NCBI RefSeq assembly: GCF_910592395.1
Contig: NC_088314.1
Location: forward strand, 16,839,998 to 16,899,997
DNA length: 60,000 nucleotides
Direction: 5' to 3'
From: Lineus longissimus
Taxonomy: Eukaryota > Nemertea > Pilidiophora > Heteronemertea > Lineidae
How positions within the stretch are numbered: the first letter of the stretch is position 1; the number at the start of each line of letters is the position of its first letter. Under the pieces are notes generated by a model that saw only the letters and a list, made by a program, of their open reading frames with translations, was not told the DNA's origin and ran no database searches. This document shows positions 24,140-37,759 of the stretch, in pieces. The translations under genes and the position numbers were made by a program.

Positions 24140-24790
24140 CTCCTATTTCACTTACATACATGTAAGCCAATCAGTACCAGATTACTCTACATAATTTGTG
24201 ATTTTATTTTTACTGCAATTCTGTTCCTGTTTTCCCTGAAACTTTCAGTCTTCAAAACATCTAAAACAGAATTCACCTGTTCTCATCGTCTTAAATTACT
24301 GTATGCCATGTTTCTATTAACAATTTGTATGATATTTCACATACATACATGTAAGCAAATCAGTACCAGATGACTATACATAATATGTGATTTTATTTTA
24401 CTGTGATTCTCTTTTTGTTCTCCCTGAAATTTCTAGTCTTCAAAAACAGAAGACACCTAGTACTGTTCTCAGGGGCTTAAATTACAGTATGCCATCAACA
24501 ATTTGTATAATATTTCACTTACATACATGTAAGCAAATCAGTACCAGATGACTATACATAATTTGTGATTTTATTTTACTGTGATTTTTTTTCCCCTAAA
24601 ACTTTTAGTCTTCTAAAACTTCAAAAAAAGAAGACACCTGGTACTGTTCTCAGGGGCTTCAATTACTCTATGCCATGTTTTTTATTCCATGTTTCGATTC
24701 ACTTACATACATGTAACCTAATCAACACCACATGAGTATTCATAATACAAGTATCATTTTTTGATTTTATATTTACTGTGATTCTCTTTC
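24140..24790 (+). repeat. ~185-bp tandem repeats in the 3' region of the OB-fold gene
   Basis: CATACATGTAAGC followed by AATCAGTACCAGATGACT and a T-rich stretch occurs near 24156, 24345, 24524 and, diverged, 24708, about 180-190 bp apart. The block lies between the stop codon of the OB-fold gene and the AATAAA signal. Confidence 0.75.
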
Positions 24791-24815
24791 AACATGTTCA
24801 ATGTTCTTTAAGATA

Positions 24816-24821
24816 AATAAA
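24816..24821 (+). terminator. Poly(A) signal AATAAA, likely for the OB-fold gene
   Basis: AATAAA within AGATAAATAAACATT, about 865 bp after the stop codon; no other transcription unit on this strand lies between them. Confidence 0.5.
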
Positions 24822-25059
24822 CATTATTTTCATAAATCGGCCTTGTTAATCATTTAGATTGACTGACAGCTCATGCAGGTGTTCAAAAAGGGATGAACAT
24901 CTAATGCCAAGTGATTACTCTACAAAATCTATAGTGAACACCAGCACTCTGCTATGCTGAACCACAATGACGAGCCATCTCTTAATGCAGTTGCCTGTGC
25001 TTTGGAGAGACAGTATGCCGCTTGGTCACCATAAACGGTGAGCACAATGGCCCCTGGCC

Positions 25060-28000
25060 TTTTCATTTTCTCATTATTTTAGCTTGTTTTGACTTTAAAT
25101 CATCAGCAATGCAATATTCTAAATGAATCAGAGTTATTTGAGCACATTCAAATTTTTCACTAAATTGACCCAAAATGTTATGTAAATGGAGACAAGACCA
25201 CCATTGATTTTTAAAGCCTTTTAGCAGTTAAACTGTCAATGTTTGACCGCGAGGCATCAAATACTGCGTGGGGTTGTGAATCTGAAATTTTGAGATGGTC
25301 AGGGTACATTTCCTAAGACAGATCCCTGCCTGTTTTACTTTCCTCAGCTTCTTCTCTCATCCCGCTTCAGTTTATTGTATTTTCTAAACCTATTTGAATG
25401 TAGCATTCATCTGGCTCAATAAACTGCTTTGAATTTGAAGAAAAAAAATTATATTCCGGACAGTCGAGCAAGTACATGGTGAAGACTAAACTGGTAATTG
25501 ACCACGGAAATTTTTTGATAATCGACAAATTAGACAGACATTGATATTTCCACTCTTTTCAGCCAACTGGCAGAAAAATCTCAAATCACGCCTCCTATTA
25601 CCGAATTTGCAAAATTCCTAATTAATTTTTTCATCAAATAATTTCTTTATATCTGTAGACTTGCCACGGCAAATATTTTTTCAATACCTCTCCAAATATG
25701 TACTTGAGAGTTAAAAACATGCACTCGTCTAATTGATAGGCCTGGACCCTCCGACCTATGAATATTAATTAGTGGTCATGTCTCAATGAAGGTAGATTTC
25801 AGGGGGTTAACATTTTGAGAATTTTTTCAAACTAATGTAGATGACATCCCACAACTCTCCAACTAAGGAAAGTGATATCTGGACATTTTTGGAGAAATGA
25901 GAGACATTTCCAAGAGTGGTACAACTGTGCCAAAAGCGACGAAAGAGGACAAAATCGACAAAAAGTCATGATTTTGCAGCCAACAGCACCAAGTTCAAAG
26001 ACCAGCTTTGGCCAGAATAAGCAAGCTATGGAGCTGAAAATTTAGGATGTGATTTTGGAATATCTTTGCTGCTTAGGGCACAACTTTCAGAATCAAGGCC
26101 TAAGTAGTTTCAAAGAAATTACAAAATGAATGGCAACACAACAAGACTTGTAAAAATGAAAACGAACTTAGACCGGGGCTAGGTTGGCTCATATTGGGGT
26201 CAAATTAAGTTTTTTTCTCATTATTTTAGCTTGTTTTGACCTTAAATCATCAGCAATGCAATATTCTAAATGAATCAGAGTGATTTGAGCACATTCAAAT
26301 TTTTCACTAAATTGACCCAAAATGTTATGTAAATGGAGACAAGACCACCATTGATTTTTAAAGCCTTTTAGCAGCTTAACTGTCAATGTTTGACCACGAC
26401 CCACAAATACTGGGTGGGGTTGTGAATCTGAAATTTTGAGATGGTCATGGTACATTTCCTAAGACAGATCCCTGCCTGTTTTACTTTCCTCAGCTTCTTC
26501 TCTCTATCCCGCACCAGTTTATTGTATTTTCTAAACCTATTTGAATGTAGCATTCATCTGGCTCAATAAACTGCTTTGAATTTGAAGAAAAAAAATGATA
26601 TTCCGGACAGTCGGGCAAGTAAATGGTGAAAACTAAACTGGTAGTTTACCACGGAAATTTTTTGATAATCGACAAATTAGACAGACATTGATATTTCCAC
26701 TCTTTTCAGCCAACTGGCAGAAAAATCTCAAAACCGAATTTGCAAAATTTCAAATTAATTTTTTCATCAAATAATTTCTTTATATCTGTAGACTTGCCAC
26801 GGCAAATATTTTTTCAATACCTCTCCAAATATGTACTTGAGAGTTAAAAACATGCACTCGTCTAATTGATAGGCCTGGACCCTCCGACCTATGAATATTA
26901 ATTAGTGGGCATGTCTCAATGAAGGTAGATTTCAGGGGGTTAACATTTTGAGAATTTTTTCAAACTAATGTAGATGACATCCCACAACTCTCCAACAAAG
27001 GAAAGTGATATCTGAATATTTTTGGAGAAATGAGAGACCTTTCCAAGAGTGGTACAACTGTGCCAAAAGCGACGAAAGAGGACAAAGTCAACAAAAAGTC
27101 ATGATTTTGCAGCCAACAGCACCAAGTTCAAAGACCAGCCCTGGCCAGAATAAGCAAGCTATGGAGCTGAATGTGGATGTGATTTAGAAATATCTTTGCT
27201 GCTTAGGGCACAACTTTCAGAATCAAGGCCTAAGTAGTTTCAAAGAAATTACAAAATGAATGGCAACACAACAAGACTTGTAAAAATGAAACCGAACTTA
27301 GACCGGGGCTAGGTTGGCTCATATTGGGGTCAAATTAAGTTATTTTCTCATTATTTTAGCTTGTTTTGACCTTAAATCATCAGCAATGCAATATTCTAAA
27401 TGAATCAGAGTGATTTGAGCACATTCAAATTTTTCATTAAATTGACCCAAAATGTAATGTAAATGGAGACAAGACCACCATTGATTTTTAAAGCCTTTTA
27501 GCAGTTAAACTGTCAATGTTTGACCGCGAGGCATCAAATACTGCGTGGGGCTGTGAATCTGAAATTTTGAGATGGTCAGGGTACATTTCCTAAGACAGAT
27601 CCCTGCCTGTTTTACTTTCCTCTGCTTCTTCTCTCTATCCCGCACCAGTTTATTGTAACCTATTTGAATGTAGCATTCATCTGGCTCAATAAACTGCTTT
27701 GAATTTGAAGAGAAAAAAAAGATATTCCAGACAGTCGGGCAAGTAAATGGTGAAAAGTAAACTGGTAGTTGACCACGGAAATTCTTTGATAATCGACAAA
27801 TTAGACAGACATTGATATTTCCACTCTTTTCAGCCAACTGGCAGAAAAATCTCAAAACACGTCCCCTATTACCGAATTTGCAAAATTCCAAATTAATTTT
27901 TTCATCAAATAATTTCTTTATATCTGTAGACTTGCCACGGCAAATATTTTTTCAATACCTCTCCAAATATGTACTTGAGAGTTAAAAACATGCACTCGTC

Positions 28001-31000
28001 TAATTGATAGGCCTGGACCCACCGACCTATGAATATTAATTAGTGGTCATGTCTCAATGAAGGTAGATTTCAGGGGGTTAACATTTTGAGAATTTTTTTA
28101 AACTAGGGTAGATGACATCCCACAACTCTCCAACTAAGGAAAGTGATATCTGGACATTTTTGGAGAAATGAGAGACCTTTCCAAGAGTGGTACAACTGTG
28201 CCAAAAGCGACGAAAGAGGACAAAGTCGACAAAAAGTCATGATTTTGCAGCCAACAGCACCAAGTTCAAAGACCAGCCCTGGCCAGAATAAGCAAGCTAT
28301 GGAGCTGAAAATTTAGGATGTGATTTTGGAATATCTTTGCTGCTTAGGGCACAACTTTCAGAATCAAGGCCTAAGCAGTTTCAAAGAAATTACAAAATGA
28401 ATGGCAACACAACAAGACTTGTAAAAATGAAACCGAACTTAGACCGGGGCTAGGTTGGCTCATATTGGGGTCAAATTAAGTTTTTTTCTCATTATTTTAG
28501 CTTGTTTTGACCTTAAATCATCAGCAATGCAATATTCTAAATGAATCAGAGTGATTTGAGCACATTCCAATTTTTCACTAAATTGACCCAAAATGTAATG
28601 TAAATGGAGACAAGACCACCATTAATTTTTAAAGCCTTTTAGCAGTTAAACTGTCAATGTTTGACCGCGAGGCATCAAATACTGCGTGGGGTTGTGAATC
28701 TGAAATTTTGAGATGGTCAGGGTACATTTCCTAAGACAGATCCCTGCCTGTTTTACTTTCCTCTGCTTCTTCTCTCTATCCCGCACCAGTTTATTGTATT
28801 TTCTAAACCTATTTCAATGTAGCATTCATCTGGCTTAATAAACTGCTTTGAATTTGAAGAAAAAAAATGATATTCCGGACAGTCGGGCAAGTAAATGGTG
28901 AAAACTAAACTGGTAGTTGACCACGGAAATTTTTTGATAATCAACAAATTAGACAGACATTGATATTTCCACTCTTTTCAGCCAACTGGCAGAAAAATCT
29001 CAAAACACGCCCCCTATTACCGAATTTGCAAAATTCCAAATTAATTTTTTCATCAAATAATTTCTTTATATCTGTAGACTTGCCATGGCAAATATTTTTT
29101 CAATACCTCTCCAAATATGTACTTGAGAGTTAAAAACATGCACTCGTCTAATTGATAGGCCTGGACCCTCCGACCTATGAATATTAATTAGTGGTCATGT
29201 CTCAATGAAGGTCGATTTCAGGGGGTTAACATTTTGAGAATTTTTTCAAACTAATGTAGATGACATCCCACAACTCTCCAACTAAGGAAAGTGATATCTG
29301 GACATTTTTGGAGAAATGAGAGACCTTTCCAAGAGAGTGGTACAACTGTGCAAGCTATGGAGCTGAAAATTTAGGATGTGATTTAGGAATATCTTTGCTG
29401 CTTAGGGCACAACTTTCAGAATCAAGGCCTAAGCAGTTTCAAAGAAATTACAAAATGAATGGCAACACAACAAGACTTGTAAAAATGAAACCGAACTTAG
29501 ACCGGGGCTAGGTTGGCTCATATTGGGGTCAAATTAAGTTTTTTTCTCATTATTTTAGCTTGTTTTGTCCTTAAATCATCAGCAATGCAATATTCTAAAT
29601 GAATCAGAGTGATTTGAGCACATTCAAAATTTTCACTTAATTGAGCCAAAATGTAATGTAAATGGAGACAAGACCACCATTTATTTTTAAAGCCTTTTAG
29701 CAGTTAAACTGTCAATGTTTGACCGCGAGGCATCAAATACTGCGTGGGGTTGTGAATCTGAAATTTTAAGATGGTCAGGGTACATTTCCTAAGACAGATC
29801 CCTGCCTGTTTTACTTTCCTCAGCTTCTTCTCTCTATCCCGCACCAGTTTATTGTATTTTCTAAACCTATTTGAATGTAGCATTCATCTGGCTCAATAAA
29901 CTGCTTTGAATTTGAAAAAAAAATGATATTCCGGACAGTCGAGCAAGTAAATGGTGAAGACTAAACTGGTAATTGACCACGGAAATTTTTTGATAATTGA
30001 CAAATTAGACAGACATTGATATTTCCACTCTTTTCAGCCAACTGGCAGAAAAATCTCAAAACACGCCTCCTATTACCGAATTTGCAAAATTCCTAATTAA
30101 TTTTTTCATCAAATAATTTCTTTATATCTGTAGACTTGCCACGGCAAATATTTTTTCAATACCTCTCCAAATATGTACTTGAGAGTTAAAAACATGCACT
30201 CGTCTAATTGATAGGCCTGGACCCTCCGACCTATGAATATTAATTAGTGGTCATGTATCAATGAAGGTAGATTTCAGGGGATTAACATTTTGAGAATTTT
30301 TTCAAACTAATGTAGATGACATCCCACAACTCTCCAACTAAGGAAAGTGATATCTGGACATTTTTGGAGAAATGAGAGACATTTCCAAGAGTGGCACAAC
30401 TGTGCCAAAAGCGACGAAAGAGGACAAAATCGACAAAAAGTTATGATTTTGCAGCCAACAGCACCAAGTTCAAAGACCAGCTTTGGCCAGAATAAGCAAG
30501 CTATGGAGCTGAAAATTTAGGATGTGATTTTGGAATATCTTTGCTGCTTAGGGCACAACTTTCAGAATCAAGGCCTAAGTAGTTTCAAAGAAATTACAAA
30601 ATGAATGGCAACACAACAAGACTTGTAAAAATGAAACCGAACTTAGACCGGGGCTAGGTTGGCTCATATTGGGGTCAAATTAAGTTTTTTTCTCATTATT
30701 TTAGCTTGTTTTGACCTTAAATCATCAGCAATGCAATATTCTAAATGAATCAGAGTTATTTGAGCACATTCAAATTTTTCACTAAGTTGACCCAAAATGT
30801 TATGTAAATGGAGACAAGACCACCATTGATTTTTAAAGCCTTTTAGCAGCTAAACTGTCAATGTTTGACCACGATCCACAAATACCGGGTGGGGTTGTGA
30901 ATCTGAAATTTTGAGATGGTCAGGGTACATTTCCTAAGACAGATCCCTGCCTGTTTTACTTTCCTCAGCTTCTTCTCTCTATCCCGCACCAGTTTATTGT

Positions 31001-34000
31001 ATTTTCTAAACCTATTTGAATGTAGCATTCATCTGGCTCAATAAACTGCTTTGAATTTGAAGAAAAAAAATGATATTCCGGACAGTCGAGCAAGTAAATG
31101 GTGAAGACTAAACTGGTAATTGACCACGGAAATTTTTTGATAATTGACAAATTAGACAGACATTGATATTTCCACTCTTTTCAGCCAACTGGCAGAAAAA
31201 TCTCAAAACACGCCTCCTATTACCGAATTTGCAAAATTCCTAATTAATTTTTTCATCAAATAATTTCTTTATATCTGTAGACTTGCCACGGCAAATATTT
31301 TTTCAATACCTCTCCAAATATGTACTTGAGAGTTAAAAACATGCACTCGTCTAATTGATAGGCCTGGACCCTCCGACCTATGAATATTAATTAGTGGTCA
31401 TGTATCAATGAAGGTAGATTTCAGGGGATTAACATTTTGAGAATTTTTTCAAACTAATGTAGATGACATCCCACAACTCTCCAACTAAGGAAAGTGATAT
31501 CTGGACATTTTTGGAGAAATGAGAGACATTTCCAAGAGTGGCACAACTGTGCCAAAAGCGACGAAAGAGGACAAAATCGACAAAAAGTTATGATTTTGCA
31601 GCCAACAGCACCAAGTTCAAAGACCAGCTTTGGCCAGAATAAGCAAGCTATGGAGCTGAAAATTTAGGATGTGATTTTGGAATATCTTTGCTGCTTAGGG
31701 CACAACTTTCAGAATCAAGGCCTAAGTAGTTTCAAAGAAATTACAAAATGAATGGCAACACAACAAGACTTGTAAAAATGAAACCGAACTTAGACCGGGG
31801 CTAGGTTGGCTCATATTGGGGTCAAATTAAGTTTTTTTCTCATTATTTTAGCTTGTTTTGACCTTAAATCATCAGCAATGCAATATTCTAAATGAATCAG
31901 AGTTATTTGAGCACATTCAAATTTTTCACTAAGTTGACCCAAAATGTTATGTAAATGGAGACAAGACCACCATTGATTTTTAAAGCCTTTTAGCAGCTAA
32001 ACTGTCAATGTTTGACCACGATCCACAAATACCGGGTGGGGTTGTGAATCTGAAATTTTGAGATGGTCAGGGTACATTTCCTAAGACAGATCCCTGCCTG
32101 TTTTACTTTCCTCAGCTTCTTCTCTCTATCCCGCACCGGTTTATTGTATTTTCTAAACCTATTTGAATGTAGCATTCATCTGGCTCAATAAACTGCTTTG
32201 AATTTGAAAAAAAAAATGATATTCCGGACAGTCGGGCAAGTAAATGGTGAAGACTAAACTGGTAATTGACCACGGAAATTTTTTGATAATCGACAAATTA
32301 GACAGACATTGATATTTCCACTCTTTTCAGCCAACTGGCAGAAAAATCTCAAAACACGCCCCCTATTACCGAATTTGCAAAATTCCAAATTAATTTTTTC
32401 ATCAAATAATTTCTGTATATCAGTAGACTTGCCACGGCAAATATTTTTTCAATACCTCTCCAAATATGTACTTGAGAGTTAAAAACATGCACTCGTCTAA
32501 TTGATTGGCCTAGACCCTCCGACCTATGAATATTAATTAGTGGTCATGTATCAATGAAGGTAGATTTCAGGGGGTTAACATTTTGAAAATTTTTTTAAAC
32601 TAATGTAGATGACATCCCACAACTCTCCAACTAAGGAAAGTGATATCTGGACATTTTTGGAGAAACGAGAGACATTTCCAAGAGTGGTACAACTGTGCCA
32701 AAAGCGACGAAAGAGGACAAAATCGACAAAAAGTCATGATTTTGCAGCCAACAGCACCAAGTTCAAAGACAAGCTTTGGCCAGAATAAGCAAGCTATGGA
32801 GCTGAAAATTTAGGATATGATTTAGGAATACCTTTGCTGCTTAGGGCACAACTTTTAGAATCAAGGCCTAAGTAGTTTCAAAGAAATTACAAAATGAATG
32901 GCAACACAACAAGACTTGTAAAAATGAAACCGAACTTAGACCGGGGCTAGGTTGGCTCATATTGGGGTCAAATTAAGTTTTTTTCTCATTATTTTAGCTT
33001 GTTTTGACTTTAAATCATCAGCAATGCAATATTCTAAATGAATCAGAGTTATTTGAGCACATTCAAATTTTTCACTAAATTGACCCAAAATGTTATGTAA
33101 ATGGAGACAAGACCACCATTGATTTTTAAAGCCTTTTAGCAGTTAAACTGTCAATGTTTGACCGCGAGGCATCAAATACTGCGTGGGGTTGTGAATCTGA
33201 AATTTTGAGATGGTCAGGGTACATTTCCTAAGACAGATCCCTGCCTGTTTTACTTTCCTCAGCTTCTTCTCTCATCCCGCTTCAGTTTATTGTATTTTCT
33301 AAACCTATTTGAATGTAGCATTCATCTGGCTCAATAAACTGCTTTGAATTTGAAGAAAAAAAATGATATTCCGGACAGTCGAGCAAGTAAATGGTGAAGA
33401 CTAAACTGGTAATTGACCACGGAAATTTTTTGATAATCGACAAATTAGACAGACATTGATATTTCCACTCTTTTCAGCCAACTGGCAGAAAAATCTCAAA
33501 TCACGCCTCCTATTACCGAATTTGCAAAATTCCTAATTAATTTTTTCATCAAATAATTTCTTTATATCTGTAGACTTGCCACGGCAAATATTTTTTCAAT
33601 ACCTCTCCAAATATGTACTTGAGAGTTAAAAACATGCACTCGTCTAATTGATAGGCCTGGACCCTCCGACCTATGAATATTAATTAGTGGTCATGTATCA
33701 ATGAAGGTAGATTTCAGGGGATTAACATTTTGAGAATTTTTTCAAACTAATGTAGATGACATCCCACAACTCTCCAACTAAGGAAAGTGATATCTGGACA
33801 TTTTTGGAGAAATGAGAGACATTTCCAAGAGTGGTACAACTGTGCCAAAAGCGACGAAAGAGGACAAAATCGACAAAAAGTTATGATTTTGCAGCCAACA
33901 GCACCAAGTTCAAAGACCAGCTTTGGCCAGAATAAGCAAGCTATGGAGCTGAAAATTTAGGATGTGATTTTGGAATATCTTTGCTGCTTAGGGCACAACT

Positions 34001-36342
34001 TTCAGAATCAAGGCCTAAGTAGTTTCAAAGAAATTACAAAATGAATGGCAACACAACAAGACTTGTAAAAATGAAACCGAACTTAGACCGGGGCTAGGTT
34101 GGCTCATATTGGGGTCAAATTAAGTTTTTTTCTCATTATTTTAGCTTGTTTTGACCTTAAATCATCAGCAATGCAATATTCTAAATGAATCAGAGTTATT
34201 TGAGCACATTCAAATTTTTCACTAAGTTGACCCAAAATGTTATGTAAATGGAGACAAGACCACCATTGATTTTTAAAGCCTTTTAGCAGCTAAACTGTCA
34301 ATGTTTGACCACGATCCACAAATACTGGGTGGGGTTGTGAATCTGAAATTTTGAGATGGTCAGGGTACATTTCCTAAGACAGATCCCTGCCTGTTTTACT
34401 TTCCTCAGCTTCTTCTCTCTATCCCGCACCAGTTTATTGTATTTTCTAAACCTATTTGAATGTAGCATTCATCTGGCTCAATAAACTGCTTTGAATTTGA
34501 AAAAAAAAATGATATTCCGGACAGTCGGGCAAGTAAATGGTGAAGACTAAACTGGTAATTGACCACGGAAATTTTTTGATAATCGACAAATTAGACAGAC
34601 ATTGATATTTCCACTCTTTTCAGCCAACTGGCAGAAAAATCTCAAAACACGCCCCCTATTACCGAATTTGCAAAATTCCAAATTAATTTTTTCATCAAAT
34701 AATTTCTGTATATCAGTAGACTTGCCACGGCAAATATTTTTTCAATACCTCTCCAAATATGTACTTGAGAGTTAAAAACATGCACTCGTCTAATTGATTG
34801 GCCTAGACCCTCCGACCTATGAATATTAATTAGTGGTCATGTATCAATGAAGGTAGATTTCAGGGGGTTAACATTTTGAAAATTTTTTTAAACTAATGTA
34901 GATGACATCCCACAACTCTCCAACTAAGGAAAGTGATATCTGGACATTTTTGGAGAAACGAGAGACATTTCCAAGAGTGGTACAACTGTGCCAAAAGCGA
35001 CGAAAGAGGACAAAATCGACAAAAAGTCATGATTTTGCAGCCAACAGCACCAAGTTCAAAGACAAGCTTTGGCCAGAATAAGCAAGCTATGGAGCTGAAA
35101 ATTTAGGATGTGATTTTGGAATATCTTTGCTGCTTAGGGCACAACTTTCAGAATCAAGGCCTAAGTAGTTTCAAAGAAATTACAAAATGAATGGCAACAC
35201 AACAAGACTTGTAAAAATGAAACCGAACTTAGACCGGGGCTAGGTTGGCTCATATTGGGGTCAAATTAAGTTTTTTTCTCATTATTTTAGCTTGTTTTGA
35301 CCTTAAATCATCAGCAATGCAATATTCTAAATGAATCAGAGTGATTTGAGCACATTCAAATTTTTCACTAAATTGACCCAAAATGTTATGTAAATGGAGA
35401 CAAGACCACCATTGATTTTTAAAGCCTTTTAGCAGCTAAACTGTCAATGTTTGACCACGACCCACAAATACTGGGTGGGGTTGTGAATCTGAAATTTTGA
35501 GATGGTCATGGTACATTTCCTAAGACAGATCCCTGCCTGTTTTACTTTCCTCAGCTTCTTCTCTCTATCCCGCACCAGTTTATTGTATTTTCTAAACCTA
35601 TTTGAATGTAGCATTCATCTGGCTCAATAAACTGCTTTGAATTTGAAGAAAAAAAAGATATTCCGGACAGTCGGGCAAGTAAATGGTGAAAAGTAAACTG
35701 GTAGTTGACCACGGAAATTTTTTGATAATCGACAAATTAGACAGACATTGATATTTCCACTCTTTTCAGCCAACTGGCAGAAAAATCTCAAAACCGAATT
35801 TGCAAAATTTCAAATTAATTTTTTCATCAAATAATTTCTTTATATCTGTAGACTTGCCACGGCAAATATTTTTTCAATACCTCTCCAAATATGTACTTGA
35901 GAGTTAAAAACATGCACTCGTCTAATTGATAGGCCTGGACCCTCCGACCTATGAATATTAATTAGTGGGCATGTCTCAATGAAGGTAGATTTCAGGGGGT
36001 TAACATTTTGAAAATTTTTTCAAACTAATGTAGATGACATCCCACAACTCTCCAACAAAGGAAAGTGATATCTGAATATTTTTGGAGAAATGAGAGACCT
36101 TTCCAAGAGTGGTACAACTGTGCCAAAAGCGACGAAAGAGGACAAAGTCAACAAAAAGTCATGATTTTGCAGCCAACAGCACCAAGTTCAAAGACCAGCC
36201 CTGGCCAGAATAAGCAAGCTATGGAGCTGAATGTGGATGTGATTTAGAAATATCTTTGCTGCTTAGGGCACAACTTTCAGAATCAAGGCCTAAGTAGTTT
36301 CAAAGAAATTACAAAATGAATGGCAACACAACAAGACTTGTA
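25060..36342 (+). repeat. Satellite array, block 2 (~1147-bp units)
   Basis: It resumes in the middle of the interrupted unit and continues with unit starts at 25193, 26340, 27470, 28611, 29669, 30815, 31962, 33108, 34255 and 35401. Spacings are 1147, 1130, 1141, 1058, 1146, 1147, 1146, 1147 and 1146. The 1130-bp unit lacks ~17 bp next to CTCAAAACCGAATTTGC; the 1058-bp unit has lost ~85 bp near 29336. The units at 30815 and 31962 are near-identical. The last unit is cut after ~942 bp by the TA-flanked insertion at 36343. The order of unit variants starting at 26340 recurs from 35401 onward, giving an eight-unit higher-order period of 9061 bp. Confidence 0.95.
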
Positions 36343-36359
36343 ACAAGAGGCCCAAGGGC

Positions 36360-36948
36360 CTGGCGCTCAGCTGAGTTGTTGCTGCGTTGTTCGTATATAT
36401 TACATTACTCGTCAAACTCTACTAAACTAAGGACTCAAAGCCTAAGGATATTAGCTTCTGGATGTGTAACAGTGAATTACGGTAGACTGGCGCAATCTAC
36501 TTCAAGCAAGCTCCACCCTTGCAATGTGTGCGCAAACAGATAACCTAACCTATATTGGACCATCAATTCTACACACAGCAACATGATTCATCCTCAGCTG
36601 TTACCATGATGATGATGATGATGATCCTTTTCGCAAATTGGTCGTCTTCTGTCTTTCTTCCATACTTCAGTGCCACCGGATGTAGTCTGCCCTTGTGGAG
36701 GGATCCTTTCAGCACCGGGACACAAGAATCCATGCGAATTGAATCACATGGAGAGACTAGCCCAATCACCCGCTTTTGGCTGGGTAGAAATGGGTAAATC
36801 TCGCAGACTGGACCTTAAACTCTACTGCCGACGTGTGAGGCCGGTCTGACAGATGAGTAAGTGGGGTCCACCTAATGCAGAAGGCACCAGTTTCCCTAAC
36901 TAAAAGGGTAACATTAACAAAATGCTCTACCCAACTCTATTATTGCCT
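36360..36948. other. Left part of the TA-flanked insertion, no gene seen
   Basis: A short (ATG)n microsatellite lies near 36605-36625. Small frames on both strands (36316-36543, 36555-36797) lack splice consensus and domain features. Confidence 0.4.
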
Positions 36949-37280
36949 AAAGGCCTGTGTACACATTTTTACATTTCCAGTTGCAACAAATGTTGCAAAA
37001 CTGTTGCGTAGTGTGTACAGAGCAAAACGCGTCTTACAACATGTTGTAAAATTGTTGCAAATTAAATGCAATGCAATTCTTTGTTGCATGTTGTAAAAAT
37101 GTTGCAAACTCTTCAGCCAATCAGAAATAGGATTTGCGTCATGTGATCTACCGGAGTTCATGTGACTTGAACAAGAAGCAGGTATAGCAACTCTCAAGTG
37201 AGTGTCTTGCTTCGTAGGGTGATGAAACCTTTTCTAGAAGTTTTTGTGTGACGGCTTGTCAGTCAGCCGCAACTCCTTTA

Positions 37281-37759
37281 GGCTGCGTATCCATAGGCTG
37301 TTCCGTGCCCTGCACAACATTCCCTTTTTACCGCCTGGCGCGCCACACGGACAATGAACATTGAACAACACGGAAGCAATGTCTGAGGCAAAATTAATTC
37401 AAGAGGTTCATCAACGGGAACTACTCTGGGACCCCGAAACTGATGATTATCATAACAAGCACGAACCTGTAATTTGTTGCTTAAAAGTCAGGTTTTATAT
37501 ACATGTACATGTCAATTTGATGTTGCAAGTGAAAATACAAGTTACTTGTATTTTCATTTTCAATATTCATAAGAAATTGTCTTCTGAAATAATGACAGCG
37601 TGCGGATAAACGCGATTGACCGCTGCGAAATGAGGACTACAAAGGCCTACATGACCAAAAAGGAATATCCAATGGAGACTCAGGGCATAGTGCCAGGTCA
37701 CAAGGCTGTTACGCCATAACGCCACACTACACAAGGGCATACCCTATGGATACGCGGCC
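37281..37759 (+). mobile_element. 479-bp PIF/Harbinger-like miniature with TTA duplication
   Basis: Inverted ends GGCTGCGTATCCATAGG (37281-37297) and CCTATGGATACGCGGCC (37743-37759) match at 16 of 17 positions and are flanked by TTA on both sides (37278-37280 and 37760-37762). A three-base TWA duplication is diagnostic of PIF/Harbinger elements. It carries the start of a MADF-type domain (37379-37468), which in Harbinger elements is encoded by the Myb/SANT-like accessory gene. The transposase gene is absent. Confidence 0.75.
37379..37468 (+). pseudogene. Truncated MADF (Myb/SANT-like) N terminus
   Basis: From ATG 37379 the frame reads MSEAKLIQEVHQRELLWDP followed by ETDDYHNKHEP. The spacing L-I-x-x-V-x(5)-L-W-D-x(5)-Y is that of the first helix of MADF DNA-binding domains (Adf-1 type). 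The homology stops after ~30 residues; a possible donor GTAATT follows at 37469, otherwise the frame runs into sequence with no similarity. Only the first part of a domain of ~80-90 residues is left, so it is a remnant or a first exon whose remainder was deleted. Confidence 0.55.

Larger units (their letters stand above)
17940..25059 (-). mobile_element. 7.1-kb insertion with GCTCACC-type ends, carrying a spliced gene
   Basis: The insertion starts GGCTCACCGTAGGGGAGTCT followed by CCGTCGTCC repeats and ends AACGGTGAGCACAATGGCCC-CTGGCC. These are the two ends of the intronic element at 2469-3697 in reverse orientation. It splits one satellite unit cleanly: the parts to the left and right add up to one ~1147-bp unit. 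The flanks are T-rich (TTTTT on the left, TTTT on the right), so a short T duplication is possible. Inside, in order: related tail sequence (17940-18660), a nested TIR element (18865-21259), a 143-bp MITE (21631-21773), the OB-fold gene (21921-23951), and its repeat-rich 3' region. No transposase was recognised. Confidence 0.7.
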
